DNA of 64,000 nt, from positions 62,001-126,000 of the forward strand of contig NZ_JACHIB010000004.1 in assembly GCF_014203015.1 (NCBI RefSeq). Reading direction: 5' to 3'. Under the pieces are notes generated by a model that was given only the letters and a program-made list of their open reading frames with translations, searched no databases and had not been told where the DNA came from. Below, in pieces: positions 26,110-35,023 of this stretch (positions within the stretch are counted from its first letter, which is position 1; the number at the start of each line of letters is the position of its first letter). This stretch comes from Castellaniella defragrans (GTDB lineage Bacteria > Pseudomonadota > Gammaproteobacteria > Burkholderiales > Burkholderiaceae_B). The translations under genes were made by a program, and so were the position numbers.

Positions 26110-27148
26110 GGAGATACCTCGGATCGGACAGCAGCCCCGTCCAGTCGGGCGCGGGCCGGGACGGCATCAGCCGCCGGATGCGGCGCGCGGCCTGGGGGTC
26201 CGGCGACCGGCCGGCCAGGGCCGCCAGCAGCTCGTCGGCCAGGTCGGGACGGTTGCAGACCAGCACCATGTCGCAGCCGGCCGCCAGCGCGGCCAGGGCC
26301 CGGGCGCGGATGTCGCCGGCCACGCTCGCGCCTTCCATGGTGAGGTCGTCGGAGAACACCACGCCGTCGTATTCCATCCGGCCGCGCAGGATGTCGGTCA
26401 CCCAGCGGCGCGAGAAGCCGGCCGGCTCGGGCGCGACCCGGGGATAGATGACGTGGGCCGGCATCACGGCCGGCAGGGCCAGGTCGCCCAGCCAGCGGTA
26501 CGGCGCCGCGTCCGCCTCCAGGATGTCTTCCAGCGGCCGGTCGTCCACGGGAATCGCCAGGTGGGAATCGGCCGCCACCGCGCCGTGGCCCGGGAAGTGC
26601 TTGCCGCAGGCCGCCATGCCGGCCTGGGACAGGCCCTGGATCAGCGCGCGGGCCAGCAGGGCCACGACGGCCGGGTCCTCGTGCAGCGCCCGGTTGCCGA
26701 TCACCTGGCTGACGCCGTAATCCAGGTCCAGCACCGGCGTGAAGCTGAAATCCACGCCGCAGGCGCGCAGTTCGCTCGCCAGCACGAAGCCGGTCTCGGT
26801 GGCCGCGCGCAGGGCGGCCTGGGGGTCGCGGTCGTACCACTGGCCGAAGATCCGCATCGCCGGCAGCGGGGTGAAGCCGTCCGTGCGGAAGCGCTGCACC
26901 CGGCCGCCTTCGTGGTCCACGGCGATCAGCAGGGGTTCGTCGCGCGCGCCGTGGATGGCGGCGCACAGGGCCGCGAGCTGGGCCCGGTCGGAGAAATTGC
27001 GCGCGAACAGGATCACGCCGCCGACCTGCGGGTGGCGCAGGCGCGCGCGCTCGGCCCCGCTCAGTTCGAGCCCGGCCACGTCGACCATGACGGGGCCCGG
27101 AGGCATGGCGGCGCCGCCGCCGGAATGCGTGTGCTGGTGCGGGGTCAT
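26072..27148 (-). CDS. nagZ: Beta-N-acetylhexosaminidase (peptidoglycan recycling)
   Basis: NagZ removes N-acetylglucosamine from anhydromuropeptides in the cytoplasm. This 358-aa GH3 enzyme shows [31 protein letters not shown], the catalytic loop [18 protein letters not shown] with its His, and [12 protein letters not shown] with the nucleophile Asp. ATG 27148 overlaps the acpS stop (ATGA). The C-terminus runs 38 bp into uvrC. An N-terminal QHTHSGGG stretch precedes the conserved fold. Confidence 0.93.
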   Translation of the reverse strand: MTPHQHTHSGGGAAMPPGPVMVDVAGLELSGAERARLRHPQVGGVILFARNFSDRAQLAALCAAIHGARDEPLLIAVDHEGGRVQRFRTDGFTPLPAMRIFGQWYDRDPQAALRAATETGFVLASELRACGVDFSFTPVLDLDYGVSQVIGNRALHEDPAVVALLARALIQGLSQAGMAACGKHFPGHGAVAADSHLAIPVDDRPLEDILEADAAPYRWLGDLALPAVMPAHVIYPRVAPEPAGFSRRWVTDILRGRMEYDGVVFSDDLTMEGASVAGDIRARALAALAAGCDMVLVCNRPDLADELLAALAGRSPDPQAARRIRRLMPSRPAPDWTGLLSDPRYLRARSLRSENLSI

Positions 27149-27585
27149 GATGCGGTGCTTTCCTTGGGGTGGAGTCCGGCGGGCAGGGCCTCGATCACGA
27201 CGAAGGCCGCCACCATGTCGGCCTCGTCGGTCATGGACACGTGCGCCCGGCCGAAACGGACGGCGTACCAGTCGGCCAGGGGGCCGGACAAGCGGATTTC
27301 GGGCGCGCCGCCGGGCCGGTTCAGGATCTGCACCCGGGACCAGGTCATGGGCATGTGGATGCCCAGCCCGATGGCCTTGGAGAAGGCTTCCTTGGCCGCG
27401 AAGCGGGTCGCCAGGTAGAGGATGCCGCGGCGCGGATCGCGCGCCCGGCGGCGTCGATGGACGAGCTGCTCGTCGGCGCCCAGGATGCGGCGCACGAAGC
27501 GGTCGCCGTGCCGCGCGTAGATGCGCTCGATGCGCTCGACCCGCAGCAGGTCGGTGCCGATGCCGGCGATGGCTGCACTGGACAC
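27145..27585 (-). CDS. acpS: Holo-[acyl-carrier-protein] synthase
   Basis: AcpS transfers 4'-phosphopantetheine from CoA to acyl carrier protein. This 146-aa protein has [30 protein letters not shown] and [15 protein letters not shown], the two metal-binding and catalytic blocks, and [16 protein letters not shown]. An Arg-rich insert ([12 protein letters not shown]) lies between them. It is coupled to nagZ. The pdxJ that often precedes acpS is absent; orn lies upstream instead. Confidence 0.93.
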   Translation of the reverse strand: MSSAAIAGIGTDLLRVERIERIYARHGDRFVRRILGADEQLVHRRRRARDPRRGILYLATRFAAKEAFSKAIGLGIHMPMTWSRVQILNRPGGAPEIRLSGPLADWYAVRFGRAHVSMTDEADMVAAFVVIEALPAGLHPKESTAS

Positions 27586-27651
27586 GGACAGGCTCCGAAG
27601 AAACGGCGGTGGAACGCTGCGCGGGCCGCCGCGCGGGCGGCCCGGCGGGCG

Positions 27652-28197
27652 TCACAGCCGGATGAAATGTTCCCGGTAATGCTTGAGTTCGTCGATCGAT
27701 TCCTGGATGTCGGCCAGCGCCTCGTGCTTGCTCGCCTTGACGAAGCTGCGGTAGACCTCGGGCTTCCAGCGCAGGGACAGTTCCTTGAGCGTGCTGACGT
27801 CCAGGTTGCGGTAATGGAAATAGGCTTCCAGCCGGGGCATGTATTTGACCATGAAGCGGCGGTCCTGGCCGATGGTGTTGCCGCACATCGGCGACTTGCC
27901 GGCCGGCACCAGCGGGGCCAGGAATTCCAGCAGGATGTCCTCGGCCTGCGATTCGGTCAGAGTCGAGGCCTTGACCTTGTCGATCAGGCCGCTCTTGCCG
28001 TGGGTGGACTGGTTCCATTTGTCCATGCCGTCCAGCACGGCGGCGTCCTGGTGGATCACCAGCACCGGCGCCTGCGCCACCGGGGTCAGGTCGGGCTCGG
28101 TGACGACCATGGCGATCTCCAGGATGCGTTCCTTTTCGGGATCCAGGCCGGACATTTCCATGTCCAGCCAGATCAGGCGCTGATCGTTCGCGGCCAT
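27652..28197 (-). CDS. orn: Oligoribonuclease
   Basis: Orn degrades 2-5 nt RNAs and the c-di-GMP product pGpG. This 181-aa DEDDh exonuclease has [22 protein letters not shown] (Exo I with Asp and Glu), the [28 protein letters not shown] region (Exo II), and [19 protein letters not shown] (Exo III with catalytic His and Asp). ATG 28197 is 55 bp from the divergent M48 protease gene. Confidence 0.96.
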   Translation of the reverse strand: MAANDQRLIWLDMEMSGLDPEKERILEIAMVVTEPDLTPVAQAPVLVIHQDAAVLDGMDKWNQSTHGKSGLIDKVKASTLTESQAEDILLEFLAPLVPAGKSPMCGNTIGQDRRFMVKYMPRLEAYFHYRNLDVSTLKELSLRWKPEVYRSFVKASKHEALADIQESIDELKHYREHFIRL

Positions 28198-28252
28198 ATC
28201 CTATAATCCTCTGCTAGCAAAGAATCGATTTTCGCACATTGGCCGGACGGAC

Positions 28253-29497
28253 ATGCTGACCCTCCTGTTTCTCGCCTGCCTGGTGGGTGACCTGCTGCTG
28301 CGCTACTGGCTGGCGCGCCGGCAGATCCGTCACGTGCTGGCGCACCGCGACACGGTCCCCGCGGCCTTCGCCGACCGCGTCGGCCTGCACAGCCATCAGC
28401 GCGCCGCCGACTACACCGTGGCGCGCTGCCAGCTCGCCATGATCGAACGCATCGTCGAGGCCGCCGTGCTGCTGGGCCTGACCCTGCTGGGCGGCCTGCA
28501 AGCCCTGGACCTGGCCCTGGGCCGCCTCATCGAATCCGAGCTCTGGCGCCAGATGGCCCTGGTGGGCGTCGTACTGGCCCTGCTGGGCACCGTCGGGCTG
28601 GTCTTCTCCGCCTGGCGCACCTTCCGCCTGGAGGCCCGCTTCGGCTTCAACCGCATGACGCCCCGCCTGTTCGTCACCGACGCCCTGAAGATGCTGGCCG
28701 TCACCCTGGTGCTGGGCGCCCCGCTGCTGGCCGCCATCCTGTGGATCATGGAATCGGCCGGCACCGACTGGGCCTGGTGGGCCTGGGGCGTGTGGGTGGG
28801 CTTCAACCTGCTCGTGCTGTGGCTGTACCCGAGCTTCATCGCCCCGCTGTTCAACCGCTTCACCCCGCTGGACGACCCCGAGCTCGCCCAGCGCATCCAC
28901 GCCCTGGCCAAGCGCTGCCACTTCGGCCTGTCGGGCCTGTTCGTCATGGACGGCTCGCGCCGCTCCGCCCACGGCAACGCCTATTTCACCGGCTTCGGCC
29001 GCCACCGCCGCATCGTGTTCTTCGACACCCTGCTCGCGCGCCTGAACACCGACGAGGTCGAGGCGGTCCTGGCCCACGAACTGGGCCATTTCGCCCACCG
29101 CCACATCCTGCGGCGCATCGTCATCAGCTTCGCCGCGGCCGGCGTGCTGCTGCACCTGCTGGCGTGGCTGTCCACCCAGCTCTGGTTCTACACCGGCCTG
29201 GGCGTCGTCCCGCAACTGGGCCGGCCCAACGACGGCCTGGCCCTGGTGCTGTTCATGCTGGCCCTGCCGGTGCTGACGTTCTGGTCCACGCCCATCGCCA
29301 GCCTGCTGTCGCGGCGCGACGAATTCCAGGCCGACCGCTACGCGGTGCGGCAATGCGGCGCGGCGCCGCTCTCCAGCGCGCTGGTCAAGCTCTACGACGA
29401 CAACGCCGCCACGCTGACGCCGGATCCGATCCATTCGGCCTGGTACGACAGCCACCCGCCGGCCCCCGTGCGCATCGCGCACCTGCGCGATGCCTGA
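28253..29497 (+). CDS. M48-family zinc metalloprotease, Ste24/CAAX prenyl protease 1-like
   Basis: This 414-aa multi-pass membrane protease carries the zinc site HELGHFAHRH (about residue 275) and the distal Glu in DEFQADRYAV. About six hydrophobic segments precede and follow the site, as in Ste24-type proteins. The segment NRMTPRLFVTDALK and MDGSRRSAHGNAYFTGFGRHRRIVFFDTLL are family landmarks. Bacterial members act in membrane protein quality control; prenyl substrates are not expected. The stop overlaps the rsgA start by 8 bp, so the two are co-translated. Confidence 0.9.
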   Translation: MLTLLFLACLVGDLLLRYWLARRQIRHVLAHRDTVPAAFADRVGLHSHQRAADYTVARCQLAMIERIVEAAVLLGLTLLGGLQALDLALGRLIESELWRQMALVGVVLALLGTVGLVFSAWRTFRLEARFGFNRMTPRLFVTDALKMLAVTLVLGAPLLAAILWIMESAGTDWAWWAWGVWVGFNLLVLWLYPSFIAPLFNRFTPLDDPELAQRIHALAKRCHFGLSGLFVMDGSRRSAHGNAYFTGFGRHRRIVFFDTLLARLNTDEVEAVLAHELGHFAHRHILRRIVISFAAAGVLLHLLAWLSTQLWFYTGLGVVPQLGRPNDGLALVLFMLALPVLTFWSTPIASLLSRRDEFQADRYAVRQCGAAPLSSALVKLYDDNAATLTPDPIHSAWYDSHPPAPVRIAHLRDA

Positions 29498-30389
29498 ACC
29501 CGCCGCGCTGCAGGGCCTCGTCATCGCCGCTCATGGCCGCCACTACGACGTCGAGATCGACGGCGGCGGCCAGCGCCAATGCTACACGCGCGGCAAGAAG
29601 GCCGGTCCGGCCGTGGGCGACCGGGTGCGCGTGCGCCCCGAGGGCCGCCAGGAAGGCGTCATCCTCGACATCCTGCCGCGCCGCAACCTGTTCTACCGTT
29701 CCGACGCCCAGCGCAGCAAGCAGTTCGCCGCCAACATCGACCAGCTGCTGCTGGTGCTGGCCTCCGACCCCGGGTTCTCCGACGACCTGACCGGCCGCGC
29801 CCTGGTGGCGGCCGCCAGCGCCGGCGTGCCGGCGCTCATCGTGCTGAACAAGGCCGACCTGCCCGGCGCCGCCGCCGCCCGCGCGCGGCTGGCGACCGTC
29901 GAATCGCTGGGCACGCCGGTCATCATGCTCAGCGCCCTGGACGCGGCCCAGGTGCGCGCCCTGCTGGCCCCCCGCCTGCAGGGCCGCCTCACGCTGCTGC
30001 TGGGCCAGAGCGGCATGGGCAAGTCCACCCTGCTCAACGCGCTGGTGCCCGAGGCCCTGGCGGCGACCCAGGCGCATTCCGAGGCCCTGGGCACCGGCCG
30101 CCACACCACCACCCGCACGCAGCGCTACGCCCTGCCCGGAGGCGGCGGCCTGATCGACTCGCCCGGCTTCCAGGCCTTCGGCCTGCAGCACCTGAGCGCC
30201 CACGACATCGAGCAGGGCTTCCCGGAATTCGCCGGGCCGATCGCCGAATGCCGCTTCTACAACTGCACCCACCGCCACGAACCGGGCTGCGGCGTGCTGG
30301 CGGCCGTCGCGCGCGGCGAGGTGCGCGCCGAGCGCCACGCCCTCTACATGCGCATCCTGGCGGAAAACGAGGCGGGAAAGCGGTATTAG
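29490..30389 (+). CDS. rsgA: Ribosome small-subunit biogenesis GTPase RsgA
   Basis: This 299-aa circularly permuted GTPase matures the 30S subunit. An N-terminal OB-fold (GRHYDVEIDGGGQRQCYTRG...VGDRVRV) is followed by G4 NKADLP (about residue 118), G1 GQSGMGKSTLLNAL (about 173), the switch THTTTR-like GRHTTTRTQRY, G3 IDSPGFQAF, and the C-terminal zinc knuckle CRFYNCTHRHEPGC. The ATG lies inside the end of the M48 protease gene. Confidence 0.95.
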   Translation: MPEPAALQGLVIAAHGRHYDVEIDGGGQRQCYTRGKKAGPAVGDRVRVRPEGRQEGVILDILPRRNLFYRSDAQRSKQFAANIDQLLLVLASDPGFSDDLTGRALVAAASAGVPALIVLNKADLPGAAAARARLATVESLGTPVIMLSALDAAQVRALLAPRLQGRLTLLLGQSGMGKSTLLNALVPEALAATQAHSEALGTGRHTTTRTQRYALPGGGGLIDSPGFQAFGLQHLSAHDIEQGFPEFAGPIAECRFYNCTHRHEPGCGVLAAVARGEVRAERHALYMRILAENEAGKRY

Positions 30390-30478
30390 CGTCTGCGATT
30401 CCGGTTGAGCCCTCCCCTGGAACCGGGCCATGGGCGCAACGCCGATTCCCGCTGCGACCCTGGTCCGAGGGTCCGGGT

Positions 30479-30505
30479 TGTCACAAAATGGGGGCCTCGA
30501 TCGTC
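30479..30505 (+). promoter_or_regulatory. ECF41-type promoter of the sigma factor gene
   Basis: TGTCACA (30479-30485), 16 bp, CGTC (30502-30505). This is the signature described for ECF41 sigma factors, so the gene is probably autoregulated. The implied start lies only a few bases before the ATG at 30517, suggesting a near-leaderless mRNA. Confidence 0.85.
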
Positions 30506-30516
30506 TGGATGCCGAC

Positions 30517-31422
30517 ATGAGCGACGCGACCCTTACCTTCAATCTCCACCGGCCCCGCCTGCAGGGCATCGCCTACCGCATGCTCGGCTCCTGGGCCGAG
30601 GCCGAGGACGTCGTCCAGGACGCCTGGCTGAAATGGCACGCGGCGGACCAGGGCGCCCTGGCGAACATCGAGGCCTGGCTGGTCGCCGTCACGACCCGGC
30701 TGTCCATCGACCGGCTGCGGGCCGCCAAGGCGCGGCGGGAGCACTACGCCGGCGCCTGGCTGCCGGAGCCCGACCTGGCGGACCTGGCCGATCCCGCGCC
30801 CTCGCCGGAACAGGCGCTGGAGCGCTCGCACGACGTCTCCTACGCCCTGCTGGCGGTGCTGGAACGGCTCTCGCCCGAGGCGCGCGCGGCCTTCCTGCTG
30901 CGGGACGTGTTCGACGAGGACTACGGCGAGATCGCCCGGGTGCTGGACCGGACCGAGGCCGCCTGCCGCCAGCTGGTGCACCGCGCCCGGACCCGGCTCA
31001 AGGACGAGCGCAAGCCGGCGCCCGTGGCGCCGGAGACGCAGCGCGACCTGCTGCGGGCCTTCGCCCAGGCGGCGTCGAGCGGCGACTTCACCGCGCTCAA
31101 ATCGGTGCTGGCGGCCGACGCCCAGCTGGTCGGCGACGGCGGCGGCAAGGTCGCCAGCTTCGGCGTGCCGCTGCGGGGCGGACAGCGCATCGCGCAGCTC
31201 TACCTGGCGACCTGCCTGCGCTTCCGCGGCCGGGTGCGCTGCGAAATCGCCCTCGCCGCGGGCCAATGGCGGCTGCTGCGCTTCATCGACGGCAGGCTGG
31301 AATCGGCGCAGTACCTGGAGACCGACGGCGCGCGCATCACCCGCATCCACGCGCAGCGCAACCCCGACAAGCTGGCGCGGCTCGCGCGGCTCCTGGGCTG
31401 TGAACTGAGCGTTCAAGCCTGA
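30517..31422 (+). CDS. ECF41-family sigma factor with fused SnoaL-like regulatory domain
   Basis: This 301-aa sigma factor has region 2 (IAYRMLGSWAEAEDVVQDAWLKW), the linker motif YAGAWLPEPDL, and region 4 (FLLRDVFDEDYGEIARVLDRTEAACRQLVHRARTRL). A C-terminal SnoaL-like domain of about 120 residues contains DGGGKVASFGVPL. WLPEP and DGGGK are the hallmark motifs of ECF41, whose C-terminal domain replaces an anti-sigma factor. No anti-sigma gene adjoins it. The three downstream genes are of the carboxymuconolactone decarboxylase, epimerase and oxidoreductase types typical of ECF41 loci, and their promoter carries the same signature. Confidence 0.92.
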   Translation: MSDATLTFNLHRPRLQGIAYRMLGSWAEAEDVVQDAWLKWHAADQGALANIEAWLVAVTTRLSIDRLRAAKARREHYAGAWLPEPDLADLADPAPSPEQALERSHDVSYALLAVLERLSPEARAAFLLRDVFDEDYGEIARVLDRTEAACRQLVHRARTRLKDERKPAPVAPETQRDLLRAFAQAASSGDFTALKSVLAADAQLVGDGGGKVASFGVPLRGGQRIAQLYLATCLRFRGRVRCEIALAAGQWRLLRFIDGRLESAQYLETDGARITRIHAQRNPDKLARLARLLGCELSVQA

Positions 31423-31472
31423 TCCGCGCACCGGCCCAGGATACCGGGCCGGAAAAATTTTTCGGACGATGC

Positions 31473-31499
31473 CGTCACAACACGGCCGTGCCGTCCGTC
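31473..31499 (+). promoter_or_regulatory. ECF41-type promoter of the partner operon
   Basis: CGTCACA (31473-31479), 16 bp, CGTC (31496-31499). It matches the element before the sigma gene in sequence and spacing except for the first base. It lies 41 bp upstream of the AhpD-like gene. Confidence 0.8.
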
Positions 31500-31539
31500 T
31501 TGAGTGTGAACCCTTCCACTTTCCACTCGAGGTGATTCC

Positions 31540-31998
31540 ATGTCGTACCCCCGCCTGAACTGGACGGACATCGCGCCCAGGACCTACAAAGCCATGGCCG
31601 GCGTCAACGCCACCCTCTCCGGCTCCGCCCTGGGGCCGATCCTGACGGATCTGGTCCAGACCCGCGTTTCGCAGATCAACGGCTGCGCCTTCTGCCTGGA
31701 CATGCACGCGCGCGACCTGCGCAAGAACGGCGAGACCTGGCAGCGCATCAACAGCCTCCCGACCTGGCGCGAGACCGAACTCTACAGCGCCCGCGAACGG
31801 GCGGCGCTGAACTGGGCCGAGACCATGACACGCCTGGCCGACCGGCACGGCGACCGGGATGCCGACTTCGCGGCGCTCCAGGCCGAATTCAGCGACCAGG
31901 AAATCGTCGAACTCTGCTGGATGATCGCCGCGATCAACGCCTGGAACCGGATGGCCATCGGCATGCGCGCGCCCATCCCCGCGAAACCGATCGACTGA
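31540..31998 (+). CDS. Carboxymuconolactone decarboxylase/AhpD-like protein
   Basis: This 152-aa all-helical protein has the AhpD-type redox centre NGCAFCLDMHARDLRKNGE, with Cys 49 and Cys 52 followed by the catalytic His. The C-terminal half ELCWMIAAINAWNRMAIGM completes the fold. Such proteins are peroxidase-like or disulfide-exchange enzymes; decarboxylase activity is not implied. It is the first gene of the presumed ECF41 regulon operon, followed by NmrA-like and SDR genes. Its physiological substrate is unknown. Confidence 0.88.
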   Translation: MSYPRLNWTDIAPRTYKAMAGVNATLSGSALGPILTDLVQTRVSQINGCAFCLDMHARDLRKNGETWQRINSLPTWRETELYSARERAALNWAETMTRLADRHGDRDADFAALQAEFSDQEIVELCWMIAAINAWNRMAIGMRAPIPAKPID

Positions 31999-32069
31999 AC
32001 GCGGCCCGTCCCCGCCATTTCCCGGAGGGCGCGCGCCCTCCGATCCCCATTTTCACTCAAGGAACCCTG

Positions 32070-32825
32070 ATGAACATCGTCATTATCGGCGGCACCGGCC
32101 TCATCGGCCGCAAGCTCTCGGCGCGCCTGCGGCAGGCGGACCACCGCGTGCTGGCCGCCGCGCCCTCCTCGGGCGTGAACTCGGTGACCGGCGAAGGCCT
32201 GGACCAGGCGCTGCAAGGCGCCGAGGTCCTGATCGATGTCACCAACGCCCCCTCCTTTGAAGACGGCGCCGTGATGGCGTTCTTCCGCGCCTCCACCGGC
32301 AAGCTGCTGCGTGCAGGACGGGCAGCCGGCATCCGCCACTACGTCGCGCTGTCCGTGGTGGGCTCCGAGCGCCTGCCCGAAAGCGGCTACTTCCGTGCCA
32401 AGATCGCCCAGGAGTCTCTGATCGCGGACGGCCCGCTTCCCTACACGATCGTCCGCGCCACGCAGTTCTTTGAATTCCTGGATGCCATCGCCCAGTCCTT
32501 CACGCGGGACGGGATCATCCGGGCACCCGCCGCCCTGCTGCAACCGATGGCCGCGGATGACGTCGCCGCGGCACTCGCCCGAGTTGCCGTCGAACCGCCC
32601 CTGAACGGCCTGCGCGAGGTCGCGGGCCCCGCGCCGTTCCGCCTGACCGACCTGCTGCGAAAAGCGCTCCCGGCACCGGCCGCGGCAAGGATCGTCCAGG
32701 ACGACGACGCGCTGTATTTCGGCGACCGGATCGACGACACGACCCTGATGCCCGGCGCGCAGGCCAGGCTCGGAACCCTGTCCCTGGAAAACTGGTTGGC
32801 GGCCCAAGCCGTGCCGGCCCACTGA
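32070..32825 (+). CDS. NAD(P)-binding NmrA-like/atypical SDR protein
   Basis: This 251-aa Rossmann protein starts MNIVIIGGTGLIGRKLSARL, with the NAD(P) loop GGTGLIG. It has HYVALSVVGSERLPESGYFRAKIAQE (active-site-like Ser and a Tyr-x3-Lys) and YTIVRATQFFEFLDAI, which mark NmrA/SDR-a proteins acting as redox sensors or reductases. It belongs to the epimerase class often linked to ECF41 sigma factors. It abuts the following SDR gene. Confidence 0.85.
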   Translation: MNIVIIGGTGLIGRKLSARLRQADHRVLAAAPSSGVNSVTGEGLDQALQGAEVLIDVTNAPSFEDGAVMAFFRASTGKLLRAGRAAGIRHYVALSVVGSERLPESGYFRAKIAQESLIADGPLPYTIVRATQFFEFLDAIAQSFTRDGIIRAPAALLQPMAADDVAAALARVAVEPPLNGLREVAGPAPFRLTDLLRKALPAPAAARIVQDDDALYFGDRIDDTTLMPGAQARLGTLSLENWLAAQAVPAH

Positions 32826-32836
32826 TGGGAGGTTCC

Positions 32837-33589
32837 ATGCAGACAGCCACACCCCGGATCGCGCTCATCACCGGCGGCGGAGCCGGCATCGGCCTGGCGG
32901 CGGCCAGGGCCTTCGCAGCGGCCGGCACCCGCGCCGTGATCACCGGCAGAAACGAGGCCCGCCTGGCCGCCGTCGCCCGGCAGACGCCGGGCATCGACTA
33001 TATCGTCGCGGACGCGGCCAGCGCGGCGGATGCGGAACGCACCATCGCCACCACCCTCCGGCGCTGGGGACGGCTGGACGTCCTGGTCAACAACGCCGGT
33101 GCCGGAGCCCTCCTGCCGCTGGCGCAGGCCGACGCCGAACGCATCGCCGCGATCTTCGCCACCAACGTCGTCGGCCCCTCGCTGCTTGCGCGCGCCGCCC
33201 TGCCCCACCTGAAGGCGAGCGCCGGGGCCATCGTCAACGTGTCCAGCACCTTCGGCCACAAGGCCGCCGCGGGACTCTCGCACTATGCCGCCAGCAAGGC
33301 GGCCCTGGAGCACATGACGCGCTGCTGGGCGCTGGAGCTCGCGGCGGACGGCATCCGCGTCAACGCGGTCGCCGCGGGACCGACCGAAACCCGCTTCCTG
33401 CAGGAGCGCATGCAACTGACGCCCGCCCGGATCGAGGCGGTGAAGGCCGAGGAACGCGCCAGGATCCCGCTGGGTCGGCGCGGTGAACCCGAGGACATCG
33501 CACCCTGGATCGTCTCGCTGGCCGCGCCCGGGGCCGCCTGGATCACCGGCCAAGTCCTCTGCGTCGACGGCGGCCTGGACGTCACTTGA
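32837..33589 (+). CDS. Short-chain dehydrogenase/reductase
   Basis: This 250-aa classical SDR has the cofactor loop TGGGAGIGLAAARAF, NNAGAGALLPLA (NNAG), the catalytic Ser in VNVSSTFG, YAASKAALEHM (Tyr-x3-Lys), and a C-terminal GQVLCVDGGLDVT. The ATG 32837 has GGGAGG upstream. It is the last gene of the ECF41 partner operon and overlaps the convergent NUDIX gene by 8 bp. The substrate is unknown. Confidence 0.9.
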   Translation: MQTATPRIALITGGGAGIGLAAARAFAAAGTRAVITGRNEARLAAVARQTPGIDYIVADAASAADAERTIATTLRRWGRLDVLVNNAGAGALLPLAQADAERIAAIFATNVVGPSLLARAALPHLKASAGAIVNVSSTFGHKAAAGLSHYAASKAALEHMTRCWALELAADGIRVNAVAAGPTETRFLQERMQLTPARIEAVKAEERARIPLGRRGEPEDIAPWIVSLAAPGAAWITGQVLCVDGGLDVT

Positions 33590-34433
33590 GGTCGTTGCCG
33601 CCTTGAGGATCGGCCCCGTGCGGGGCTTCCTCCTGAGGGATTTCTTCTTGCGGAACGGCGTCCTGCGGAACGGCGCTCTCAGGAACGACGCCCTGGGGTG
33701 CGACGCCCGGGGCGACGATGCCCTGCGAGGCCGCCAGGAAGTGGTAGAAATTGCGGATCAGGATCGCCGTGGCGCCCCAGATGAAATGGGACTGCCAGCG
33801 GATCGCGAAATAGCATCGACCGTGGCCCAGGGCGGATTCCATCCGGTGCAGCACGTGCCGGCCGGGGTCCATCAGGACCGCCAGAGGCACCTCGAAGACC
33901 TCGGCCACCTCGGATGCGTCGGGCCGGATGTGGAAGCCCGGCAGCAGTTCGCCGATCACCGGCGTCATTAGGAACTGGGTCGTGGTCAGCAGCGTCGGCT
34001 GCGTGCCGATGACCTGGACGAAGCGCTGATCGACGCCGATTTCCTCGCGGGTTTCACGGATGGCCGCCGCGATCGGTCCGCTGTCGGTGGACTCGATGCG
34101 TCCGCCCGGAAAACTGATCTGGCCGGCATGATGATGCAGGTGCGCGGCGCGGCGCGTGAAGAGCACGTGCAGGCCGGCCTTGCGCTGGACCAGCGGCATC
34201 AGGACCGCGGCCTGGCGCGCCCGGGCATAGGAATCCCCGCCGGGGACGAAGGCCTGGGCGAACAGGGGCTCGACCCGCCATTCGACCGGATGCTGGAACG
34301 CCTCGCGGATGGCGTCCAGCCGCAGACTTGCCGCGGGCAGGGGCGGCAAGGGCGTGCAGGGCAAGATGGGCTGGACCTGGGGATCGAACCCTGCGACTCG
34401 TTCCCTGTCCGGGGCCGGCATCCGATACGACAT
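33582..34433 (-). CDS. NUDIX hydrolase, CoA pyrophosphatase-like, with pentapeptide-repeat tail
   Basis: This 283-aa protein has the NUDIX box GGRIESTDSGPIAAAIRETREEIG and, just before it, HHHAGQISFPGG, the signature of the NudL/CoA-diphosphatase subfamily. The fold ends near residue 235. The last 40 residues before GNDLK are eight tandem pentads of the form x-V-P-Q-x. This tail is encoded by a 15-bp tandem repeat and is not part of the fold. It lies downstream of rplS on the same strand, a position common for this gene in betaproteobacteria. Confidence 0.88.
   Translation of the reverse strand: MSYRMPAPDRERVAGFDPQVQPILPCTPLPPLPAASLRLDAIREAFQHPVEWRVEPLFAQAFVPGGDSYARARQAAVLMPLVQRKAGLHVLFTRRAAHLHHHAGQISFPGGRIESTDSGPIAAAIRETREEIGVDQRFVQVIGTQPTLLTTTQFLMTPVIGELLPGFHIRPDASEVAEVFEVPLAVLMDPGRHVLHRMESALGHGRCYFAIRWQSHFIWGATAILIRNFYHFLAASQGIVAPGVAPQGVVPESAVPQDAVPQEEIPQEEAPHGADPQGGNDLK
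33600..33719. repeat. Coding 15-bp tandem repeat (8 copies) in the NUDIX gene
   Basis: Eight 15-bp units encode pentads such as AVPQD, AVPQE, EIPQE and VAPQG. Copies have diverged mostly at the last two codons. The array ends 15 bp before the stop codon. Confidence 0.85.
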
Positions 34434-34447
34434 GAAATCCCGATGGC

Positions 34448-34480
34448 AAAAACAACAAGGGCACCCGAACGGGTGCCCTT
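34448..34480 (-). terminator. Terminator of rplS
   Basis: On the minus strand AAGGGCACCC pairs with GGGTGCCCTT around GTTC and is followed by GTTGTTTTT, 23 bp after the rplS stop. It separates rplS from the NUDIX gene. Confidence 0.85.
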
Positions 34481-34502
34481 GGATCGATCCGCGATGCCGC
34501 GA

Positions 34503-34874
34503 TCAGACGGCCTTGCGAACCAGCTTTTCCTTGATGCGAGCGGCCTTGCCCGTCAGGTTGCGCAGATAATACAGTTTAGCACGGCGGACATCGCCCCGGC
34601 GCTTGACCTCGATCGAGGCGATCTGCGGGGAATACAGCTGGAAGGTCCGCTCGACGGCTTCGCCCGAGGAGATCTTGCGCACGGTGAAGGCGGAATTCAG
34701 GCCGCGGTTGCGACGGGCGATGACCACGCCTTCATAGGCCTGGGCGCGCTTGCGCGAACCTTCGACCACGTTGACGTTCACGACGACCGTGTCGCCCGGG
34801 GCGAATTCGGGGATGGTGCGGCCTTCGGTCAGGCGCGCGATTTCTTCTTTTTCGAGGGTTTCGATCAGGTTCAA
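34503..34874 (-). CDS. rplS: 50S ribosomal protein L19
   Basis: This 123-aa L19 has the complete family pattern: [89 protein letters not shown]19 sits at the 30S-50S interface. In most proteobacteria it ends an rpsP-rimM-trmD-rplS operon. Here no trmD lies upstream; the next plausible gene is a small membrane protein at 35003-35362. Confidence 0.97.
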   Translation of the reverse strand: MNLIETLEKEEIARLTEGRTIPEFAPGDTVVVNVNVVEGSRKRAQAYEGVVIARRNRGLNSAFTVRKISSGEAVERTFQLYSPQIASIEVKRRGDVRRAKLYYLRNLTGKAARIKEKLVRKAV

Positions 34875-34967
34875 GATAGGCTCCAGGGCATCATGGGCAC
34901 CGGGTTTTGATCACGAATGTGAATGTATTGGGAAGACCGGGCCAGAGGATGCAAACCAGGGATTATA

Positions 34968-35023
34968 TCAGAACCCGGCGGCCGCACAGCCATCGGAACC
35001 CATCAGAACCCGGCGGCCGCACC
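34968..35023. repeat. 21-bp direct repeat at the 3' end of the small membrane-protein gene
   Basis: ATCAGAACCCGGCGGCCGCAC occurs near 34967 and again near 35002, about 35 bp apart. Each copy supplies a stop codon and an AAAGF-like C-terminus in a minus-strand frame, as though the gene's 3' end had been duplicated. Confidence 0.7.
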
